DNA of 64,000 nt from JANNWF01 sp038205755 (GTDB taxonomy: Bacteria > Pseudomonadota > Gammaproteobacteria > Xanthomonadales > Xanthomonadaceae): contig JBBRBN010000013.1 of assembly GCA_038205755.1 (NCBI GenBank), forward strand, positions 1-64,000. Direction: 5' to 3'. Positions 51,422 through 60,124 of the stretch are shown here, one piece after another (within the stretch, counting starts at the first letter, position 1; each line of letters begins with the position of its first letter). The notes below the pieces were generated by a model. The model made no database searches and was not told where the DNA came from. It saw only the letters and a program-made list of their open reading frames with translations. The position numbers were made by a program, and so were the translations under genes.

Positions 51422-52243
51422 TCAGGATTCGATGAAATCGAGCAGATCCTTGCTCAGGCGATCCTGCTCGCTGACAAACAACCCATGCGGCGCCCCGTCG
51501 TACTCGATCAGCGTCGCATCCGCGATGCCGCGCGCTGTCAACCGGGAAGAGGCGTTGATCGGTACGACGGCGTCGTCGGTGCCGTGAATGATCAGGGTGG
51601 GCACGTTGAACGCGCTCAGTTCGGCTCGGAAATCGGTGGTGGAGAATGATCTTGCACATTCGAGCGTGGCGCGCAGGCTGCCCTGCATGGCCAGTCCATG
51701 AGCCCACTGCAGGGTTTCATTGCTGACCGGGTGCGAGAGCAGGCCAACGCCGAAAAAGGTCCTGAAGAAATCGCCCAGAAACGCCGGGCGATCTTCGCGC
51801 AGCGCCACGGCGGTGCGGTCGAATGCAGCCTGTTCGGTGCCGCTGGGGTTGTCGGGCGTCTACAGCCGGAACGGCAGGATCGACGAGATCAGCGCCGCTT
51901 TGGCCACCGCCCCGCCCTGGTGGCGCGACATATAGCGCGCCACTTCGCCGCCGCCCATCGAGAAGCCAACGATCACCGCATTCTTGGCGCCGGTATGCTC
52001 AATGACTGCGCCCAGATCGTCGGCCAGGGTGTCGTAGTCATAGCCGTTCCAGGGCTGTGAGCTGCGCCCGAAGCCACGCCGGTCATAGGAAATGGCGCGG
52101 TGGCCGGCCTCGGCAATGGCCAATGCCTGGGCGTCCCAGCTGTCGGCCGACAGCGGCCAGCCATGAATCAGGATTACCGGCGTGCCGGTGCCCCAGTCCT
52201 TGAGATACAGCTGGGTGTTGTCGCGGGTGGTTACGAAGCTCAT
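51422..52243 (-). pseudogene. alpha/beta-hydrolase (chloroperoxidase/arylesterase-like) with in-frame amber stop
   Basis: A complete 273-codon hydrolase gene apart from one TAG at 51860-51862 (codon 128). Upstream residues include HGWPLSADSWD, YDRRGFGRSS and the nucleophile elbow GFSMGGG. Downstream, in the same frame, lie GTDDAVVPINAS (catalytic Asp) and the His in APHGLFVS. In homologues this place usually reads Lys-Thr-Pro, so the TAG may come from one base change in AAG. Frame is unbroken elsewhere and no other stop occurs, so the loss is recent or read through. Otherwise the enzyme would be a cofactor-free esterase or haloperoxidase. Confidence 0.82.
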
Positions 52244-52396
52244 GGTCGGCGTGCTCGATCCGGGTAGGTGACCCCAGTGTTCGGCCGCCGAGCCCGGTGA
52301 GTCTGTGTGCTGGCGAACGCAGGCCACCCTTGCATCGGTCGTCAGTTCACACGTGCGCGCGAATCCTTCGCCGGATGGGATGCCAGGGACTGCCGA

Positions 52397-53092
52397 TCAG
52401 GCCGCCGTGGTGACCGTGCGATAGATCACCACCGTCTTGCCGCGCGCGTGCAGGGCGCCCTGCTCTTCGAGCTGCTTCAAAACCCGGCCGGCCATCTCGC
52501 GCGAGCAGCCAACGATTCGCGCCAGCTCCTGCCGGCTGACCCGGATCTGGGTGCCCTGCGGGTGAGTCATGGCGTCGGGCTCTTCGCACAGGTCGACCAG
52601 CGTGCGGCTGATCCGGTTGGAGACATCCAGAAAGGCCAGCCGGCTGGCCTTGCGGCTGGTGTGCAGCAGGCGCTTGGTGAGTTGGGCGCCAATTGCGAAC
52701 AGGATGCGCGGACATTCGTCGGCCAGCGGGCCAGCAAACAGCGCGTGCAGACGCTCGACGCCGATCTCGGCCAGCTCGCAGGCGCTGCGCGTACGCAGCA
52801 GGACTTCGCGCTGCGGGGTGTTGACGAAGATGCCGGTTTCACCGACGAAGTCGCCAGCGTTGATATAGCTCAGCACCAGTTCACGGCCATCATCCTCTTC
52901 CAGCATCACCGACAGCGTGCCGCTGATGACGTAGTAGATGGTGCCGGCAGGGTCGCCAGGGCGGAACACGTCGGCGCGGCTCGGATAACGGCGCCGATGA
53001 CAATGCGCCAGAAAGCGATCCAGTGAGAACGGCGTTGGTGCCAGCGAGGCCGGCTGGTGCGGCCGCCAGAGCGCTGTGGTCAGAGTCGTCAT
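52397..53092 (-). CDS. clp: CRP-family regulator, Clp-like
   Basis: A 231-residue Crp/Fnr regulator close in length and sequence character to Xanthomonas Clp (230). cNMP-binding barrel: RYPSRADVFRPGDPAGTIYYVISGTLSV near 31-58, EEDDGRELVLSYINAGDFVGETGIF near 60-85. HTH at about 180-205 (VSRQELARIVGCSREMAGRVLKQLEEQG). RSACELAEI and KASRLAFLDVSNRISRTLVDL match Clp. In Xanthomonas Clp binds c-di-GMP and controls extracellular enzymes and virulence. ATG 53092 preferred over 53188. It is divergent from speD, as in Xanthomonas. Confidence 0.9.
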   Translation of the reverse strand: MTTLTTALWRPHQPASLAPTPFSLDRFLAHCHRRRYPSRADVFRPGDPAGTIYYVISGTLSVMLEEDDGRELVLSYINAGDFVGETGIFVNTPQREVLLRTRSACELAEIGVERLHALFAGPLADECPRILFAIGAQLTKRLLHTSRKASRLAFLDVSNRISRTLVDLCEEPDAMTHPQGTQIRVSRQELARIVGCSREMAGRVLKQLEEQGALHARGKTVVIYRTVTTAA

Positions 53093-53117
53093 CGTTATTT
53101 CCCCCGCGCCGTTACGG

Positions 53118-53154
53118 CGCCATCCGCAAGAGTAAACGCGCGTTGCGGATGGCG
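53118..53154. promoter_or_regulatory. 12-bp inverted repeat in clp-speD divergent region
   Basis: CGCCATCCGCAA (53118-53129) and its perfect complement TTGCGGATGGCG (53143-53154), separated by 13 bases. It lies between the clp start (53092) and the speD start (53269). It could form a hairpin in the clp leader or be an operator. It does not match the TGTGA-N6-TCACA CRP consensus. Confidence 0.55.
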
Positions 53155-53268
53155 GCAATGCGCAGTGCTGGACAGAACGCCCTTGCACCAGGCGCAGCAG
53201 GCGATAGTGCCTGACTTCAATTTGGTCGATAATCGGCCGTTGATCTTACTGGACCGGACCCCACCGAC

Positions 53269-54087
53269 GTGGTCAAACCTCTGCCGCGACTGAAGCTCCA
53301 AGGCTTCAACAACCTCACCAAAGCGCTCAGCTTCAATATCTACGACGTCTGCTACGCGGTCAGCGAAGAGCAGCGCCAGCGCTACATCGAGTACATCGAT
53401 GAGGCCTACAACGCGGATCGCCTGACACAGATATTGACCGAGGTCGCGCACATCATCGGCGCCAACGTGCTCAATGTCGCCCGCCAGGACTACGACCCGC
53501 AGGGCGCCTCGGTGACTATCCTGATCTCCGAGCAGCCAGTGGTTGACAAGAGGGCGGCCGGCAAGGAGGTGCTGGCGGGTGCCGTGCGTGAGCATCCCGA
53601 AGACGCCTCGATAGTTGCCCATCTGGACAAGAGCCACATCACCGTCCACACCTATCCTGAAACCCATCCGCAAAATGGCATCGCGACATTCCGCGCCGAC
53701 ATTGACGTGGCGACCTGCGGCATCATCTCGCCGCTGAAGGCGCTGAACTACCTGATCGAAAGTCTGGAGTCGGACATCGTGATCATGGACTACCGGGTGC
53801 GTGGCTTCACCCGCGACGTCAAGGGCAAGAAGCACTACATCGATCACCGGATCAACTCGATCCAGGACTATCTGGCCAAGCACATCCGCAACCACTACGA
53901 GATGTTTGACGTCAACGTCTATCAGGAAAACATCTTCCACACCAAGATGCATGTGAAGGAGTTCGACCTCGACAACTACCTGTTCGAGGAGAAGGCGAAG
54001 AACCTGAGCTTCAAGGAGCGCCTGCGGATCGAAGTCCAGCTCAAGCGCGAGATCGAAGAGCTGTTCCACGGCCGCAATCTGGACTGA
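53269..54087 (+). CDS. speD: S-adenosylmethionine decarboxylase proenzyme
   Basis: A 272-residue pyruvoyl enzyme that supplies decarboxylated SAM for spermidine synthesis. The self-cleavage site LDKSHITVHTYPE gives Lys120/Ser121 as the bond cut, Ser becoming the pyruvoyl group. GISP-like and DYRVRGFTRDVKGKKHYID, RNHYEMFDVNVYQENIFHTKM match the E. coli-type class 1 enzyme (264 aa). GTG start at 53269. Divergent from clp, as in Xanthomonas relatives. Confidence 0.93.
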   Translation: MVKPLPRLKLQGFNNLTKALSFNIYDVCYAVSEEQRQRYIEYIDEAYNADRLTQILTEVAHIIGANVLNVARQDYDPQGASVTILISEQPVVDKRAAGKEVLAGAVREHPEDASIVAHLDKSHITVHTYPETHPQNGIATFRADIDVATCGIISPLKALNYLIESLESDIVIMDYRVRGFTRDVKGKKHYIDHRINSIQDYLAKHIRNHYEMFDVNVYQENIFHTKMHVKEFDLDNYLFEEKAKNLSFKERLRIEVQLKREIEELFHGRNLD

Positions 54088-54103
54088 CCCCGGCAGTGCA
54101 GGC

Positions 54104-56641
54104 ATGGCCGACGCCGACGACGAACCCACTTTAGGTCTCGACGAAGCAGCGACGCCGCCGCTCATCGGCCGACTGCCGTTCGAGCAGGTTGGCCCGTATC
54201 GGCTGCTGCGGTCGATTGGCGCTGGCGGCATGGGCGAGGTCTTCTTGGCCGTGCGCGTCGACGGCAATTTCCGCCAGGAAGTGGCGCTGAAGATGGTGCC
54301 GTTTGCGCTTGCTGACGGCGAGCGGGCGGCCCGGCTGCGTCGCGAACGGCAGATTCTGGCGCAGTTGGATCACCCCAATCTGGCGCGCCTTCTCGATGGC
54401 GGCGTCGCACCCGACGGCACGCCGTTTCTAGCCATGGAGTATGTGCGTGGCCTGACCTTGCTCGACTGGGTGCACAAGCAAAAGCCTGGGATCGAGGGTC
54501 GGCTCGACCGCTTCCTGGAGCTGTGCGCCGCGGTGTCCTACGCGCACCAGCGGCTGATCATTCACCGCGACATCAAGCCCAGCAACATTCTGGTTGATGA
54601 AAGCGGCAAGGCGCGACTGCTCGACTTCGGCATCGCCAAGCTGCTGGTGCCGGACAACGCCGACCTGACGCTGACGGTCGCCGGCCTGGCGCCGATGACG
54701 GCGTCTTACTCGGCGCCCGAGCAGGTGCAGGGCAAGCTCATCACCACGGCCACCGATGTCTACCAGCTTGGTCTGGTTTTCTACTGGCTGCTGACCGGCA
54801 GCCAGGCGCAGCCGCTGTCGCGCACCACGCGGGCCAGCGAGATCGAGCGCTTCGTCTGTGTGCATGAGCCGGTGCCGCCATCGCGATGCCCTCAAGGCGA
54901 ACACGGCGTGCGACTGTCGGGGCGCTACGCCGGTGATTTCGACACGATCGTCATGAAAGCGCTGCGCAAGGAGCCCGAGCGACGCTACGCCAGCGTGGAA
55001 GCGCTGGCCGAGGACCTGCGGCGGTCACGGGCCAGACAGCCGATATTGGCGCGGCGCGACAGTGCCGCCTATCGACTGCGTCGTTTCGTTGAACGCAACG
55101 CCTTGGCAACAGCGGCCGGTCTGCTGTCGGCGCTGGCCTTGCTTGGCTTCGGTTTGCAGGAGCGCCAGCTGCGCGGCGCCGCTGAACTTGCCCGTGCCGA
55201 GGCCGAGCGTTCGCTCGAGGATCGTGATCGAGCCTTGGCGCGCGCCGAGTCGGTGCAGGGATTCCTGATCGACATGTTTGGCGGCGCCCAGGCCAGCGGC
55301 AAGGGGCGTGAGCTGCGCGTGGTGGACGTGCTGGATGCTGCCGAGTCAAAGATCAGCGCACGCATCGACGTCGACCCGGATGCAGCGATGGCGTTGGTCG
55401 CCGCGCTCGCCAAGGTGCGGCTGTCGCTGGGGCAGTACAAGGAGACGGCTGCGCTGCTGGACGGTCTGCTTCCGGCGCTCGAAAGCGCCGCGGGTGAAGA
55501 CGATGCGCGCGTGCTGGAACTCTTGAATTCGCGCGCCGCCGCCGCCGATTTTCTGGGTGACTACCCGCGCAAGTTTGCGCTGAACCAGCGCCGCCATGAG
55601 CGCCTGTTGCGCAGCCTTGGCGAACGCGACGGTCAAACGCTGGCAGCGCTGTTCGACGTTGGCGCATCACGCTTCTTCCTTGATCGACGCGATCCGCGCG
55701 CTTGGCAGGAAATGAGCGCTGCGTCGACGGCAATCGCCGAAGTGCTCGGTGCGGACGATCCGCGCGCGCTCGAGGTTGCGCGCTACGAGGTCCAGTTCCT
55801 GTATGTGGATCGCCGCTACGAGGAGGCGAGGGCGCGCGGCCTGCTGGTGCAGCGGCGTGCCGAAGCGGCACTTGGCCCGACGCATCCGACCTCCATGAAC
55901 GTATTGAACATGGTCGCCATGTCGCTGGACGGGCTCGGTCGCTGGGACGAGTCGGTGGCCCTCCATCAGCGCCTGGATGACCTGACGGTAGAACACTCCG
56001 GGCCGCGCAGTGCGGGCCTGATCAACGCCCGCAATCGACGCGGTCTGGTGCTGGTGGCCGCGGGCGAGATCGAGGCCGCAATCACTCTTTTCGAGTCGGC
56101 CGTGGAGATCGGGTCGCCATTGCTGGGGCCGACCAGTCCGACTGTGTTGATGGCGCAGATGAACCTGGCGAATGCGTTGAATCTTGCCGGCCGCTACCAG
56201 CCGGCCAACGACCTGGTCGACCTGGTCGTCAGCGAACGGCAGAAGATTTTCGGCGAAAGCAGCGCCGTCTTCGTCATGGCGGTCATGCATGCAGCCGTCC
56301 TGGAGGCGCGCGCCGGTGATGTCCGTGGTGCCGAGAACCGGCTTCGCCGCGCCGGCGAGCTGTTGGAAGGCTTGAATGCGGACCAATTGCGCAGCAATGC
56401 TTGGCTGCCCGACCAGCTGGCTGCACAGCGTGAGCTACTTCGCGCCTGGGAGCTCGGGCCGACGCAGCTGGGCGAGGCGTTCCTGCTGCCAATGCGCCGG
56501 CTTCTCGAATCGGTCGGGCCGCACTCCGGCTCCATGTTCAGCGTGGTTCTGAGCGATCTCCGCGCCCTGCGAGCGCGCCGTGGCAGCCTGCCGGCCGAGG
56601 TCGAAGCATTTTTGGCCACGGTTTTTCCCGCTTCGTCGTAG
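54104..56641 (+). CDS. Ser/Thr protein kinase with transmembrane segment and TPR-like region
   Basis: An 845-residue eukaryotic-type kinase. The kinase domain is at about 31-305: P-loop GAGGMG 39-44, Lys63 (VALKM), HRDIKPSN 154-161, DFGIAK 174-179, APE 204-206. A transmembrane helix at 333-351 (ALATAAGLLSALALLGFGL) follows. The C-terminal 480 residues are helix-rich with TPR-like repeats (ALNLAGRYQPANDLVDLVV, TSMNVLNMVAMSLDGLGRWDESVALH), resembling the Pkn/LGFP-type kinases with TPR sensors. It starts 17 bases after speD and so is likely co-transcribed. The substrates are unknown. Confidence 0.9.
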   Translation: MADADDEPTLGLDEAATPPLIGRLPFEQVGPYRLLRSIGAGGMGEVFLAVRVDGNFRQEVALKMVPFALADGERAARLRRERQILAQLDHPNLARLLDGGVAPDGTPFLAMEYVRGLTLLDWVHKQKPGIEGRLDRFLELCAAVSYAHQRLIIHRDIKPSNILVDESGKARLLDFGIAKLLVPDNADLTLTVAGLAPMTASYSAPEQVQGKLITTATDVYQLGLVFYWLLTGSQAQPLSRTTRASEIERFVCVHEPVPPSRCPQGEHGVRLSGRYAGDFDTIVMKALRKEPERRYASVEALAEDLRRSRARQPILARRDSAAYRLRRFVERNALATAAGLLSALALLGFGLQERQLRGAAELARAEAERSLEDRDRALARAESVQGFLIDMFGGAQASGKGRELRVVDVLDAAESKISARIDVDPDAAMALVAALAKVRLSLGQYKETAALLDGLLPALESAAGEDDARVLELLNSRAAAADFLGDYPRKFALNQRRHERLLRSLGERDGQTLAALFDVGASRFFLDRRDPRAWQEMSAASTAIAEVLGADDPRALEVARYEVQFLYVDRRYEEARARGLLVQRRAEAALGPTHPTSMNVLNMVAMSLDGLGRWDESVALHQRLDDLTVEHSGPRSAGLINARNRRGLVLVAAGEIEAAITLFESAVEIGSPLLGPTSPTVLMAQMNLANALNLAGRYQPANDLVDLVVSERQKIFGESSAVFVMAVMHAAVLEARAGDVRGAENRLRRAGELLEGLNADQLRSNAWLPDQLAAQRELLRAWELGPTQLGEAFLLPMRRLLESVGPHSGSMFSVVLSDLRALRARRGSLPAEVEAFLATVFPASS

Positions 56642-56761
56642 CGGACGCTGCGCCCACACGCATCAGGTCCGGGCAGGGCGCCGGCAAGCCCGTGTTGGCG
56701 CATCCGGCCGCGCCCAAACCCACCACTGCCTGCCAGTCGATCCGCCTGCGCGGCAGTCCTG

Positions 56762-57406
56762 CTAGAGCCGGTAAGCCACTGCCTTCATCACTGCACTCAC
56801 CGCGCGCATCAGCGCCGGCATCGGTGCCGGCAGCTCGCGGGCGCCGGCCGCCTTGGCTGACTGGCCATGCGCCGCCTCGTCGGTCTGCATCTGGACCAGA
56901 ATCTCGCGACTGCGGACATCCGCGATCGGCAGCTGCTTCAGGTGCTCACCCAGATGCGCCTCGACCTGACGTTCGGTCTCGACGACAAAGCCGAGGTTGT
57001 AGCCGTCGCCAGCCACGCCGGCAGCGAGCCCGATCGCGTAGCTGCCGCTGTACCAGAGCGGATTGAGCAGGCTGGGTCGGCTGTCGAGTTCGGCCAGTCG
57101 CTCGCTGCACCAGGCGAGGTGGTCGCCCTCTTCGCGGGCGGCGTGCAGCAGCGCGTCGCGGGTCTGCGGATTGCGCGCAACCAGCGCCTGGCCGAAGTAG
57201 AGCGCCTGTGCGCAGACCTCGCCGCTGTGGTTGACCCGCATCAGGCCCGCCGCATGGCGGCGCTGCGCGTCGTCCAGCTCCACGCTGGGCGCTCTCGCCG
57301 GGCTTGGCCGCTCGGAGTTTGCAGGCGCGCCCAGGGCGGTCGCGAGCGCGCGCTCGGCCTCCATCAGCATGCGGTCAAGGGTGGAATAGCGGCGGATGGC
57401 GTTCAT
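56762..57406 (-). CDS. coq7: 2-polyprenyl-3-methyl-6-methoxy-1,4-benzoquinone monooxygenase
   Basis: A 214-residue di-iron hydroxylase for the ring-5 hydroxylation in ubiquinone synthesis. The iron ligands lie in MRVNHSGEVCAQALYFGQ (Glu near 53), REEGDHLAWCSERLAEL (Glu/His near 85), VETERQVEAHL (near 137) and EAAHGQSA (near 172). Length matches bacterial Coq7 (about 215). ATG 57406 fits homology. Its start overlaps the glcF stop by ATGA, so the two genes are co-translated. Confidence 0.92.
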   Translation of the reverse strand: MNAIRRYSTLDRMLMEAERALATALGAPANSERPSPARAPSVELDDAQRRHAAGLMRVNHSGEVCAQALYFGQALVARNPQTRDALLHAAREEGDHLAWCSERLAELDSRPSLLNPLWYSGSYAIGLAAGVAGDGYNLGFVVETERQVEAHLGEHLKQLPIADVRSREILVQMQTDEAAHGQSAKAAGARELPAPMPALMRAVSAVMKAVAYRL

Positions 57407-58599
57407 GCAAGATGCTCGGCAAGAAGTTCGAGAGGGTGTAGCACAGACACGGTCGCGCCGCGCGCGTTCAAGCCTGACGCAAGATGCAGCCGGCAGCCGA
57501 CATTGCTCGAGCACAGCACATCGGCGGGATTGCGGGTCAGCGGCTCGAGCTGCAGGTCGCGCAGGCGCCCGGCCCGCTCCCGCTGCAGCAGGGCGTGACT
57601 GCCGGCCGCGCCACAGCAGCCGCTGTCGCTCAACTGCTCGATCCGCAGGCCGGGAATCCGACCCAGCACCGCTGCCGCCGCATCGGGTCGGTGCACGCCG
57701 CTGGACTGGGTGCAGGGCGTATGCAGCGCGACCCGCGCGGTAGCGTTGCGCAGAGCCAGCGATGCCAGGTTGACGTCGTCGGCGACGAACGCCAGCAGCT
57801 CGTGCACCGGCGCCGGCAGGTCTGCGACGGCATCGCGCAGGTCAGCGTGGCAGCCGCTGGCGGCCACCAGGATCGCCGAGCAGCTGCCGGCAACCTCGCG
57901 CAGCGCGCTGCGCGCGACGTCCGATTGGCCTGCCGCGGCGTCCAGCGCGCCGGCGTGCCGGTGCAGAGCGCCACAGCACAACGGACCCGGCGGCAACCAT
58001 ACTTCCCAGCCCAGCCGGTTCAGGACCTTGATCGCAGCGCGATGGATGTCGGCATCCAGCCGCTGGGCGACACAGCCGGTGAACAGAGCCACGCGTCCGC
58101 GGCCGGCGCCGATTGGCGGGTGCAGGCCCGCCGTCGGTCCTTGGCGTGGAACCACTGGCAGCTCTCCGAGCCAGCGCGTCGGCAGCAGACGTTGCAGCGC
58201 CCGCAGCAACGCAAAGCCGACCCGCAGCGGCCAACGCTGCACGATGGCCCATTCCAGTGCGCGCTGCCGCCACGCCGGCGCCTGCCGTCGCCGGACCAGC
58301 GCACGGGCGTCGACGATCAGCGCATCGAACCTCACGCCGGCCGGACAGACCTGCTCGCAGCGGCGGCAGCCAAGGCAGTGTTCAAGCGCCAGGGCGGCCG
58401 AATCAAAGGCGTCAGCCAGCCGATCCTGCGCGAGCGCCGCGGCCAGCGTGATCCGCCCGCGCGGCGACTCGCTCTCATGCCGGTCAATCAGATAGGTGGG
58501 ACAGTGCGGCTGGCACAGCCCGCAGCGCACGCACGCCTGGGTGCTCGAAAGCAGCCGCTCGGAAATCTTCTGCACGCTGTGCGGATCGCCGCTCGCCAT
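57403..58599 (-). CDS. glcF: glycolate oxidase iron-sulfur subunit
   Basis: A 398-residue iron-sulfur subunit of glycolate oxidase (GlcDEF), feeding electrons from glycolate oxidation to the quinone pool. Two 4Fe-4S motifs: CVRCGLCQPHCP at 23-34 and CLGCRRCEQVCP at 75-86. CCG domains: GPLCCGALHRHAG near 205 and SGCCGAAGSHALLQRERAG near 325. GlcD and GlcE are not in the window. The overlap with coq7 (quinone synthesis) is a reasonable functional pairing. Confidence 0.9.
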   Translation of the reverse strand: MASGDPHSVQKISERLLSSTQACVRCGLCQPHCPTYLIDRHESESPRGRITLAAALAQDRLADAFDSAALALEHCLGCRRCEQVCPAGVRFDALIVDARALVRRRQAPAWRQRALEWAIVQRWPLRVGFALLRALQRLLPTRWLGELPVVPRQGPTAGLHPPIGAGRGRVALFTGCVAQRLDADIHRAAIKVLNRLGWEVWLPPGPLCCGALHRHAGALDAAAGQSDVARSALREVAGSCSAILVAASGCHADLRDAVADLPAPVHELLAFVADDVNLASLALRNATARVALHTPCTQSSGVHRPDAAAAVLGRIPGLRIEQLSDSGCCGAAGSHALLQRERAGRLRDLQLEPLTRNPADVLCSSNVGCRLHLASGLNARGATVSVLHPLELLAEHLA

Positions 58600-58673
58600 G
58601 CAAACACCTTACGCCACCGGCTGGGAATTGGTCGAAACCAGCCCGGCAGCTTAGCACGCACGTTCGCCGAGGC

Positions 58674-58702
58674 TTGCGCGAAAGCCGTATCCCGACTACT
58701 AT
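58674..58702 (+). promoter_or_regulatory. probable sigma-70 promoter of rplM-rpsI
   Basis: TTGCGC and TACTAT separated by 17 bases, 38 bases before the rplM start. Spacing is ideal for a sigma-70 promoter. It is in the divergent region between glcF and rplM; the -10 lies within a pyrimidine-rich leader. Confidence 0.55.
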
Positions 58703-58740
58703 TCCGCTCCTTTCTTTTCCGTTTGCCCACTGGAGCTGCA

Positions 58741-59172
58741 ATGAAGACCATCAGCGCCAAGCCGGAGACCGTGAAGCGCGACTGGTACGTTGTCGACGCC
58801 ACTGGAAAGACGCTCGGTCGTCTTTGCTCCGAACTGGCCCGCCGCCTCCGCGGCAAGCACAAGCCCATCTATACCCCGCACGTTGACACCGGCGATTACC
58901 TCGTCGTCATCAATGCGGAGAAGGTGCACACCACCGGCAACAAGCTGCAGGACAAGCTGTATCACCGGTTCACCGGCCACATCGGTAACCTGAAGACGCA
59001 GAACCTGAGCCAGATGCTGACCGGCGCCCACCCGGAGCGCGTGATCGAGATCGCGGTGAAGGGCATGCTGCCCAAGAATCCGCTGGGTCGCGCGATGTAT
59101 CGCAAGCTCAAGGTGTACCCCGGCGCCGACCACCCGCACACCGCGCAGCAGCCGCAAGCGCTGGACATCTAA
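58741..59172 (+). CDS. rplM: 50S ribosomal protein L13
   Basis: A 143-residue ribosomal protein of the large subunit. It has the typical start MKTISAKPETVKRDWYVVDA, LGRLCSELARRLRGKHKP near 26, and the C-terminal GMLPKNPLGRAMYRKLKVYPGADHPHTAQQP. The length matches E. coli L13 (142). A ribosome site GGAG lies at 58732. It is the first gene of the conserved rplM-rpsI operon. Confidence 0.98.
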   Translation: MKTISAKPETVKRDWYVVDATGKTLGRLCSELARRLRGKHKPIYTPHVDTGDYLVVINAEKVHTTGNKLQDKLYHRFTGHIGNLKTQNLSQMLTGAHPERVIEIAVKGMLPKNPLGRAMYRKLKVYPGADHPHTAQQPQALDI

Positions 59173-59181
59173 GGCAAGCAT

Positions 59182-59586
59182 ATGGCGATTTCATCCAACC
59201 CCTCGCAGAATTACGGCACCGGCCGTCGCAAGTCCTCCACCGCCCGCGTGTTCCTGCGCAAGGGCACCGGCAAGATCGTCGTCAACGACAAGCCGCTCGA
59301 CCAGTACTTCGGTCGTCAGACGGCTCGCATGATTGTCCGTCAGCCGCTGGTGCTGACCGACTCCACCGAGAAGTTCGACATCCTGGTCACGGCGGCAGGC
59401 GGCGGCACCACCGGCCAGGCGGGCGCCATCCGTCTGGGTATCTCGCGTGCCCTGATCGAGTATGACGAAAGCCTCAAGCCCTCGCTGCGCCGCGCCGGTT
59501 TCATGACCCGCGACGCCCGCGAAGTCGAACGCAAGAAGGTCGGTCTGCACAAGGCCCGCCGCGCCACCCAGTTCTCCAAGCGCTAA
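59182..59586 (+). CDS. rpsI: 30S ribosomal protein S9
   Basis: A 134-residue small-subunit protein with NYGTGRRKSSTARVFLRKGTG near 10-30, VNDKPLDQYFGR, and the conserved C-terminal tail ending ARRATQFSKR, whose Lys-Arg contacts the P-site tRNA. It lies nine bases after rplM, the standard operon order. Confidence 0.98.
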   Translation: MAISSNPSQNYGTGRRKSSTARVFLRKGTGKIVVNDKPLDQYFGRQTARMIVRQPLVLTDSTEKFDILVTAAGGGTTGQAGAIRLGISRALIEYDESLKPSLRRAGFMTRDAREVERKKVGLHKARRATQFSKR

Positions 59587-59603
59587 GCGATCACGTCAGA
59601 GCC

Positions 59604-59622
59604 CTCCGCCCGTTGGGCGGAG
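59604..59622 (+). terminator. hairpin after rpsI
   Basis: An eight-base-pair stem CTCCGCCC-GTT-GGGCGGAG 18 bases after the rpsI stop. No T-run follows directly, so it may be a weak stop or a processing site before the tRNA-Gln. The core also occurs in the subtilase leader (34093). Confidence 0.55.
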
Positions 59623-59637
59623 TCGGCGATCCGGTTT

Positions 59638-59711
59638 TGGGGGATCGTCTAACGGTAGGACTGCAGCCTCTGACGCTGCCTATCTAGGTTCGAATCCTAG
59701 TCCCCCAGCCA
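59638..59711 (+). tRNA. tRNA-Gln (anticodon CTG)
   Basis: A 74-nt cloverleaf: acceptor stem TGGGGGA / TCCCCCA, D-arm TCGTCTAACGGTAGGAC, anticodon stem GCAGC/GCTGC enclosing CTCTGAC with anticodon CTG (reads CAG), TPsiC arm around GGTTCGAATCC, and an encoded CCA end (59709-59711). It follows rpsI and could be co-transcribed with the ribosomal proteins. Confidence 0.95.
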
Positions 59712-59718
59712 AACAAAG

Positions 59719-59742
59719 ACCCCCGCGCACGCGGGGGTTTTT
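59719..59742 (+). terminator. intrinsic terminator after tRNA-Gln
   Basis: ACCCCCGCG-CAC-GCGGGGGT followed by TTTT. Very strong stem and T-run eight bases after the tRNA 3' end. The flanks extend the pairing: AGCCAAACAAA before and TTTGTTTGGCT after are exact complements, so the whole forms a long near-perfect hairpin that includes the tRNA CCA end. Confidence 0.9.
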
Positions 59743-59900
59743 GTTTGGCTGGGGGCTGTGGTGGTGCCGAGGTCGATGCCAGGCAGGATCGGAAAATGGC
59801 TGCGCGAGAAGCGCGCCGCCTGCCCGCTCGACGCGCAGGTCCGACGCTGCTCGCAGCGGGATCGACAGCCACCCTTACTGGCGCCGCTGCGGGGCAGGTC

Positions 59901-60122
59901 TCAAGACCATTTCGCCTTCGACCCATCCGCTGCTGCGGCGCGCGGCAATTGGTCAACGGCGTCGAACGAAGGGATGCTGTTGCCGTTCTCGTCAAGAAAT
60001 TCGACCCGCTGGCTCATCATCAGCTGGATGCGCTCCGACAGCGGCAGCTTGGCGAACTCCGCTGGGGTCAGGTAGTTGTAGCCGAAGCCTTCACGAACCG
60101 TGATGCTTGTCAGACGCGACAT
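59901..60122 (-). CDS. small hypothetical protein downstream of amtB
   Basis: A 73-residue soluble protein with a mixed N-terminus (MSRLTSITVREGFGYNYLTPAEFAKLPLSERIQLMM) and a Gln/Asp/Ala-rich ending. It starts only two bases after the amtB stop, so it is in the same transcript. The place is usually held by glnK, but no PII motif (T-loop Tyr51 region, GYRGAEY-like) is present. Role unknown; it may be a substitute partner or unrelated. Confidence 0.65.
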   Translation of the reverse strand: MSRLTSITVREGFGYNYLTPAEFAKLPLSERIQLMMSQRVEFLDENGNSIPSFDAVDQLPRAAAADGSKAKWS

Positions 60123-60124
60123 GA

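Noticed and set aside
59638..59756. Integrative element inserted at tRNA-Gln
   Set aside because: The downstream copy of the tRNA end is inverted, not direct, there is no integrase, and ordinary genes follow.
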